Assembly (NCBI GenBank): GCA_002452745.1
Contig: DKFC01000012.1
Location: 62,001-126,000, forward strand
From: Firmicutes bacterium UBA6806
Lineage (GTDB): Bacteria; Bacillota; Clostridia; Peptostreptococcales; Acidaminobacteraceae
Length of the DNA: 64,000 nt
Direction: 5' to 3'
The notes under the pieces were generated by a model. It was not told the origin of the DNA, searched no databases, and was given only the letters and a program-made list of their open reading frames with translations. Each line of letters starts with the position of its first letter. Positions within the stretch are counted from its first letter, which is position 1. Position numbers and translations under genes: made by a program. This document shows positions 59,010 through 64,000 of this stretch, piece after piece.

Positions 59010-61109
59010 ATGTTGACGATGATCGAAAAGAGAAACGGCGAACTGGAATCTTTTAACCGCCAAAAAATAGAAGAAGCCGTTTTCAAATCACTGGTGGCCA
59101 CAAAGCCGTCCAGATTGAGAAAAGACTTACAAAAATTAACAGAGGTAGTAGCGGATTATGTGCTGCTCGAGATAGAGAATAGCACGGAAAAATATCCCAA
59201 GGTAGAGGCGATTCAGGACGCTGTTGAAAATGTCCTCATGAAGATGGGTGAATATGAAACGGCGAAATCCTATATAAAATATAGATATGAACATAAAAAA
59301 CAGAGAGAAAATAAGCAGACGGCAGTAGATATACTGTCTTTATTTGGGGACTATATTGGACAAAATGACTGGCTGATAAGGGAAAACTCCAATATGAGCT
59401 ATTCTTTGCAAGGGCTTAATAACCACATTATTTCCAAGGCTTCAAAGGCATTTTGGCTGCACAACGTCTATACGGAGAGCGTCCGAAATGCTCATGACGA
59501 TGGTTCTTTACACATCCACGATTTGGGATTGCTTTCAACTTACTGTTGTGGCTGGAGCCTCGAGGATCTGCTTCTGAAGGGGTTTGGAGGTGTTCCGGGG
59601 AAGGTCGAATCAGCAGCGGCAAAGCACTTTGATACGGCACTCCTCCAACTGGTGAATTTTATCTATACAGTTCAAGGTGAAGCTGCTGGCGCTCAGGCGG
59701 TTTCAAATTTTGACACTTTGCTTGCGCCATTTATCAGATGGGACGGCCTAAGCTATGCAGATGTCAAGCACGCAATGAAGACCTTTGTATTCAATATGAA
59801 TATCGCCACAAGAGTGGGCTTTCAAACGCCGTTCTTCAACATCACAATGGATAAGGAAGTGCCTTCAACACATGCCCAAATGCCGATTATCATAGGTGGA
59901 AAACATCTGTATGACTACACTTATGGGGCGTTCCAAAAGGAAATGGATATGATTAATAAAGCCTTTTGTGAAGTGATGATGGAAGGAGATGCGAAGGGCA
60001 GAATTTTTACTTTTCCAATACCGACTTACAACATCACAGACAACTGGGATTGGAATAATGAAGTCACTGACAGCATCATGGAGATGACGGCTAAATATGG
60101 AACGCCTTACTTTTCAAACTTTGTCAATTCTGATTTAAACCCAGAAGACGTGAGAAGCATGTGTTGTCGGTTGAGATTGGACAATAAAGCCCTTATCAAA
60201 AGGGGCGGAGGATTGTTTGGCGCAAATCCAAAAACGGGTTCGATTGGCGTGGTCACCATTAATATGGGACGTCTTGGTTATCTTTCAAAAACGTACGAAG
60301 AACTTCTCAGCAGATTGGAACGCCTAATGGAAATTGCAAAAGATTCACTTGAAGCCAAACGAAAAGTTCTAGAAGCCAATATGAAGAAAGGGCTCTATCC
60401 ATACTCTAAGCACTACTTGGAAGATGTTAACGACAACTATGGCGAGTACTGGCACAATCACTTTGCAACCATAGGCCCAAATGGAATGAATGAGTGCATT
60501 TTGAACTTTACCGATGGCAAGGAGACCATTGTCACCGAACAAGGGCGGGAGATGGCGAGAGATATCTTGGACTTCATGAATGATACCTTGATTCGCTTTC
60601 AAATGGAAACAGGCCATCTTTACAATCTGGAGGCGAGTCCGGCAGAGGGAGCGGCTTATAGATTTGCGAAAGCAGATAAGGAGATTTATCCAAGCATCTA
60701 TACTGCCGGAGGCGATGTCCCTTATTATACAAACTCGACACAACTTCCAGTGGGGCACACGGCTGACTTATTTGAAGCACTTGATTATCAAGACGATTTG
60801 CAGGTACGATATACTGGCGGAACGGTTTTTCATGGATTTATTCCTGAAAAATTGCACTCCATCGAAACTGTAAAGCTCATCTTGCAAAAAGTGACGAGAA
60901 ACTACAAATTGCCTTACTTTACAATTACGCCTACATTTAGTATTTGTGAGGATCACAAGTATATTGCTGGGGAGTGCCATACTTGTCCAACTTGTGGAAA
61001 GGCAACAGAAGTCTGGTCGAGGGTTGTGGGATATCACAGGCCAATTAGCTCGTGGAACGATGGAAAGCAATCTGAGTTTAAAGAACGGGTAACCTTTAGC
61101 GATTTCTAA
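59010..61109 (+). CDS. nrdD: Anaerobic (class III) ribonucleoside-triphosphate reductase
   Basis: A 699-residue glycyl-radical enzyme reducing ribonucleotides to deoxyribonucleotides without oxygen. Residues 1-90 form the ATP-cone (dATP/ATP switch). The radical Gly674 sits in RVVGYHRP, with WNDGKQSEFKERV after it, and the zinc site is CEDHKYIAGECHTCPTCG. The first Cys thiyl candidate lies in the finger-loop region around residue 380 (SMCCRLRL). ATG 59010, after GAGGAGGCACG, is preferred over the one at 58980, which lies in the leader. The radical is installed by NrdG, encoded 123 bases downstream. Two NrdR boxes precede the gene. Confidence 0.95.
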   Translation: MLTMIEKRNGELESFNRQKIEEAVFKSLVATKPSRLRKDLQKLTEVVADYVLLEIENSTEKYPKVEAIQDAVENVLMKMGEYETAKSYIKYRYEHKKQRENKQTAVDILSLFGDYIGQNDWLIRENSNMSYSLQGLNNHIISKASKAFWLHNVYTESVRNAHDDGSLHIHDLGLLSTYCCGWSLEDLLLKGFGGVPGKVESAAAKHFDTALLQLVNFIYTVQGEAAGAQAVSNFDTLLAPFIRWDGLSYADVKHAMKTFVFNMNIATRVGFQTPFFNITMDKEVPSTHAQMPIIIGGKHLYDYTYGAFQKEMDMINKAFCEVMMEGDAKGRIFTFPIPTYNITDNWDWNNEVTDSIMEMTAKYGTPYFSNFVNSDLNPEDVRSMCCRLRLDNKALIKRGGGLFGANPKTGSIGVVTINMGRLGYLSKTYEELLSRLERLMEIAKDSLEAKRKVLEANMKKGLYPYSKHYLEDVNDNYGEYWHNHFATIGPNGMNECILNFTDGKETIVTEQGREMARDILDFMNDTLIRFQMETGHLYNLEASPAEGAAYRFAKADKEIYPSIYTAGGDVPYYTNSTQLPVGHTADLFEALDYQDDLQVRYTGGTVFHGFIPEKLHSIETVKLILQKVTRNYKLPYFTITPTFSICEDHKYIAGECHTCPTCGKATEVWSRVVGYHRPISSWNDGKQSEFKERVTFSDF

Positions 61110-61232
61110 AAAATGGTTGATGGAATGGCTAAAAAATGTTATATATTTAAAAGAGAAGAGTGGCATATCCCCGGGAACTTATAGGTGGGATAGAACGGAA
61201 AACGTACAATATATAGCATAGAAGGAGCAAGT

Positions 61233-61946
61233 ATGGAACTCAATCAAATCAAATTCGAAAGTTACTTGAAGACGTCTTTTATCGACTTCCCCGATTTGAT
61301 ATCCAGTGTGGCCTATTTTGGGAGCTGTAATTTTAAATGCCCTTATTGTCACAATGGCGATTTGGTCAGCTGTGTGGAAAATAAAGTAGATGCAGTGGAC
61401 TGGTTGGATTATCTGAAGGAGAGAAGAGGACTCATAGATGGCGTGGTCATATCTGGTGGAGAACCCTCCATGTGGCAGTCAGTGATGCCCCTTGTTAGAG
61501 AGGTTAAGAAACTGTCCATGAAAGTCAAGGTCGATACGAACGGGAGCAATCCTGATTGGATAGAAGCCTTGCTAAATGAAGGGGCTTTAGATTATATTGC
61601 TATGGACCTCAAGAATTCTCCTAAGAAATATGAAATGACAGTGGGACTAGATCTTGTTGACAAACAAGCACTCTATAAGAGCATTGACCTAATTGTCAAA
61701 AGCGGCATTCCCCACGAATTCAGAACGACCCTGACCAAGGAATTTCACGAAATTGAGGATTTGGTGGAGATGGCGACTCTGATAAACGGAAGTAGGCGAT
61801 ATGTACTTCAGCAATATCAGCATAGCCCCAAGCAGCTTGTGAGTACTGAGTATACAGCCTATACAGTGGAGGAGATGAATCGGATGAAAGACCAAATTCA
61901 GCCACTGCTTCAATCGACGCACATCCATGTGATTGGAAAATATTAA
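61233..61946 (+). CDS. nrdG: Anaerobic ribonucleotide reductase activating protein (radical SAM)
   Basis: A 237-residue radical-SAM activase. C32-x3-C36-x2-C39 (CNFKCPYCHNG) binds the 4Fe-4S cluster, GGEPSMW is the SAM-binding GGE motif, and the remaining partial TIM barrel has VDTNGS and MDLKNSP as in the longer NrdG2 (TIGR02495) type. It makes the glycyl radical in NrdD by cleaving S-adenosylmethionine. AGAAGGAGC precedes the ATG. The 123-base gap to nrdD has no terminator, so it is probably in the same transcript and under NrdR. A strong terminator follows. Confidence 0.93.
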   Translation: MELNQIKFESYLKTSFIDFPDLISSVAYFGSCNFKCPYCHNGDLVSCVENKVDAVDWLDYLKERRGLIDGVVISGGEPSMWQSVMPLVREVKKLSMKVKVDTNGSNPDWIEALLNEGALDYIAMDLKNSPKKYEMTVGLDLVDKQALYKSIDLIVKSGIPHEFRTTLTKEFHEIEDLVEMATLINGSRRYVLQQYQHSPKQLVSTEYTAYTVEEMNRMKDQIQPLLQSTHIHVIGKY

Positions 61947-61955
61947 AGAATAATT

Positions 61956-61993
61956 GCGATTTTACCGTTTCTAAAGGTAAAATCGCTTTTTTG
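61956..61993 (+). terminator. Terminator after nrdG
   Basis: Perfect 11-bp stem GCGATTTTACC/GGTAAAATCGC (61956-61966 with 61976-61986) and seven T. A second, weaker one, CTCGA-AGC-TCGAG and a T-run, lies at about 62034-62053. Confidence 0.9.
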
Positions 61994-62138
61994 TTAACGC
62001 CACCGAAGAGCAATCTGGCAAAAAACGCAGGGCTCGAAGCTCGAGTTTTTTTTCTTAAACGCCACTACAGAGCCATTTTTTTATCGCTCCAAGAAGTGGG
62101 TAATGAGATAATAGAATACCAGAATGCCTGTGAACATA

Positions 62139-62167
62139 TTGACTCTAAAAAGTGAATGGCGTATAAT
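62139..62167 (+). promoter_or_regulatory. acpS promoter
   Basis: -35 TTGACT (62139-62144), 17-base spacer, -10 TATAAT (62162-62167), about 55 bases before the acpS start. Confidence 0.75.
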
Positions 62168-62223
62168 GAAACATTGTTAGAATAAACCTCAAACGCCTAG
62201 GGCGTGGTGGAGATGAGTGGGAA

Positions 62224-62601
62224 ATGATAAAGGGAAATGGCGTTGACATAATTGAAATCAATAGATTTGAGAAAATTATCAAAGATAAACCCAGATTCTT
62301 GACGAGATTTTTTACAGAGAGAGAAAATGAACTGTTTCGTATGAAATCCATGAAAGCGGAGACCATTGCAGGAAACTTTGCGGTGAAGGAAGCGGTTTCG
62401 AAAGCACTCGGAACAGGCGTTAGAGGGTTTAATCTCGTAGATATAGAAGTTCTTAGAAATGAAATGGGAGCGCCTTATGTAGTGTTGCATAATGGAGCGG
62501 CCAAACTTGCAGATGAAAGAGGAATCAATGACTTAATGGTGTCAATATCCCATTCGGATCAAAATGCCATTGCATTTGTCATTGCAATTGGGGAGGCTTA
62601 A
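62224..62601 (+). CDS. acpS: Holo-[acyl-carrier-protein] synthase
   Basis: A 125-residue AcpS-type phosphopantetheinyl transferase that moves 4'-phosphopantetheine from CoA onto acyl carrier protein. GNGVDIIEINRFEKII at the N-terminus has the metal-binding Asp8, FTERENELF follows, and GNFAVKEAVSKALGTG has the second Glu and Lys of the active site. It is needed for fatty acid synthesis. GGTGGAGATG lies upstream of the ATG. The nnr gene starts four bases after its stop, so the two are coupled, as often seen in Firmicutes. Confidence 0.94.
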   Translation: MIKGNGVDIIEINRFEKIIKDKPRFLTRFFTERENELFRMKSMKAETIAGNFAVKEAVSKALGTGVRGFNLVDIEVLRNEMGAPYVVLHNGAAKLADERGINDLMVSISHSDQNAIAFVIAIGEA

Positions 62602-62604
62602 ATC

Positions 62605-64000
62605 ATGAAAATTGCGGTTGAAAAAGACATTAGAATTATTGATCAGACAGCCATTGAAAAGTATCAAATACCTCAGTTGATTCTCATGGAAAATGCGGGA
62701 ATGGCGTTGGCCGAAGAAGTTAGAAAGCATTTAAACAGTCACAGCAAGGTCGTCGTCGTAGCGGGCATGGGAAATAACGGAGGAGATGGACTGGTCTGTG
62801 CGAGACATCTGCACAACAGCGGCGTACAAGTTAAAATCTTTATGATTGGAAATTTGAAGAAACTTTCAGTTTACGCCAACCAAAACTATGAAATTATCAA
62901 GCACTTGCAAGTTCAAGTGGAATTGATTAACGATATCAGCGGCATAAAAAAGATGGGTAAAACCATTGCATATGACGATGTGGTGGTGGATTGCATATTT
63001 GGAATTGGCCTTACAAAAGAAGTTGAGGGCGTCTATGAACTGGCAATTGAAGAAATCAACAATTGCAGCGGATACGTCATCTCATGTGATATTCCAAGCG
63101 GCATACATGCAAGTGAAGGGCTGATTATGAAAACAGCTGTCAGAGCGGATAAAACCGTTGCCCTCTGTCTACCTAAAGTGGGCAATATCATGTTTCCAGC
63201 GGCAGAGTTCAATGGAGAGCTGGTGGTTAAGGGGATTTCGATTCCAAATGAACTCTTGGAGGAGATGGAGATTCCGCTGAGCTCTGTTACACATGACATG
63301 ATTAAGAAGGTCATTCCCAAGAGACAGCGCAATACACATAAGGGCGTCTATGGGAAGGCAAGCATTATAGCGGGTTCTTTTGGGATGACAGGCGCTGCAA
63401 TCCTATGTGGCAAAAGTGCGCTTCGTTCAGGCGTGGGACTTTTAAAACTCATCATCCCCGAATCACTTCATACGATTATTACAACAAGTGTGCCTGAGGC
63501 AGTCACAGTTCCCCTTGCAGAAACGAGAAGAGGTGTCTTTGGCATCAATCAAGTTGAAAAGCTGGTGAACACTTGTGAAGGTGCGGATGTTATAGCCGTA
63601 GGGCCGGGATGTGGGCAAAATGCGGAGATGAATGAAATTCTCAGACATCTAATTACTCTAGTGGATAAACCTGTAATTATAGATGCGGATGGATTAAACA
63701 CACTTGCAAAACACGTAGATGTTCTCAGAAACAAAGTCAATGATGTTATTATAACGCCGCACCCAGGTGAAATGAGCCGATTGACCAATTTGCCCCTCGA
63801 AGTAATCAACATGCACCCAATCAATACTGCGAGGGAGTTTGCATCAAAGTGGAAGGTTGTCGTGGTCTTAAAGGGTGCTAGAACCATTATTGCATTGCCT
63901 TCTGGAAAAGCCTATATCAATGTGAATGGCAATCCTGGCATGGCCACCGCTGGAAGTGGCGATGTCCTCACTGGGATAATCACGAGTTTGGTTGCGCAGG
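62605..64000 (+). CDS. nnr: Bifunctional NAD(P)HX repair enzyme (epimerase and dehydratase), 5' part
   Basis: The first 465 residues are in the window; the gene runs off the right edge. The N-terminal YjeF epimerase domain (about 1-210) has MENAGMALAEEV, GMGNNGGDGLVCARHL and DCIFGIGL; the C-terminal dehydratase (NnrD) domain has HKGVYGKASIIAGSFGMTGAA, GPGCGQNAEMNEIL, DADGLNTL, TPHPGEMSRL and TAGSGDVLTG near the edge. Together they repair hydrated NADH and NADPH, with ATP or ADP used by the dehydratase. GGGGAGGCTTAAATC precedes the ATG, which comes four bases after the acpS stop. Nothing in the visible part is damaged. Confidence 0.95.
   Translation, partial: MKIAVEKDIRIIDQTAIEKYQIPQLILMENAGMALAEEVRKHLNSHSKVVVVAGMGNNGGDGLVCARHLHNSGVQVKIFMIGNLKKLSVYANQNYEIIKHLQVQVELINDISGIKKMGKTIAYDDVVVDCIFGIGLTKEVEGVYELAIEEINNCSGYVISCDIPSGIHASEGLIMKTAVRADKTVALCLPKVGNIMFPAAEFNGELVVKGISIPNELLEEMEIPLSSVTHDMIKKVIPKRQRNTHKGVYGKASIIAGSFGMTGAAILCGKSALRSGVGLLKLIIPESLHTIITTSVPEAVTVPLAETRRGVFGINQVEKLVNTCEGADVIAVGPGCGQNAEMNEILRHLITLVDKPVIIDADGLNTLAKHVDVLRNKVNDVIITPHPGEMSRLTNLPLEVINMHPINTAREFASKWKVVVVLKGARTIIALPSGKAYINVNGNPGMATAGSGDVLTGIITSLVAQ

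Noticed and set aside
61987..62110. Repeat unit after nrdG (two copies of AACGCCAC followed by T-runs)
   Set aside because: Only a few bases are shared; the region is best read as weak back-up terminators.
1..64000. CRISPR arrays, tRNA or rRNA genes, insertion sequences
   Set aside because: No regularly spaced repeats, cloverleaf sequences, rRNA cores or transposase ORFs were seen on either strand.

Overview
The window looks like chromosomal DNA of a low-GC, anaerobic, Gram-positive bacterium of the class Clostridia. The evidence is strong Shine-Dalgarno sites, a diphosphate-type phosphofructokinase, a two-subunit 2-oxoacid:ferredoxin oxidoreductase, an oxygen-sensitive class III ribonucleotide reductase with its activase, AddAB instead of RecBCD, and a perfect CIRCE operator. 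The gene mix resembles Fusibacter-like clostridia, but the genus cannot be fixed from the sequence. I see no rRNA, tRNA, CRISPR array, prophage or intact insertion sequence.

Layout. 1-1.5 kb: two small XRE-type regulators with candidate operators, a strongly structured non-coding stretch (739-945) and a SEC-C protein. 1.7-6.1 kb: M32 carboxypeptidase, PPi-dependent phosphofructokinase, aldehyde dehydrogenase. 6.2-15.5 kb: a histidine kinase/response regulator pair, an alpha/beta hydrolase-like protein, a MotA-like/OmpA-like pair resembling ZorAB, a large exported phosphodiester-glycosidase-family protein, and a zinc-ribbon/S4 protein behind a leader with three very short ORFs and an attenuator-like terminator. 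15.6-22 kb: a Cache-GGDEF protein, then a four-gene operon of a membrane protein, a Ser/Thr kinase, a TerY-like vWA protein and a PP2C phosphatase. 22-34 kb: PrsW, MarR, M29 aminopeptidase, GNAT, KorAB, LrgAB, HtpG, CBS-ACT, GGDEF. 34-49 kb: DUF1461, TraX, AddB-AddA, CysQ, CobO, a polyferredoxin membrane protein with a partner, an unknown membrane protein, HutD, HD-GYP. 49.5-64 kb: a second two-component system, two DUF4342 proteins, pseudouridine catabolism (PsuK-PsuG), biotin (BioY-BioB), a YbaK-like deacylase, a small alarmone-hydrolase-like HD protein, NrdD-NrdG, AcpS and the start of the NAD(P)HX repair enzyme.

Regulation can be read at several loci: HrcA/CIRCE at htpG, tandem NrdR boxes at nrdD, a BirA operator over the bioY promoter, an inverted repeat in the promoter spacer of the MarR gene, and candidate XRE operators at the left end. 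Two diguanylate-cyclase-type proteins and one HD-GYP phosphodiesterase imply active c-di-GMP signalling.

The least explained elements are the kinase/vWA/phosphatase operon, whose kinase and phosphatase end in the same C-terminal module; the multi-sORF leader of the zinc-ribbon/S4 gene; the six-hairpin element at 739-945; a candidate small RNA with a CCCCCC loop at about 55743-55894; and the structured bioY leader.
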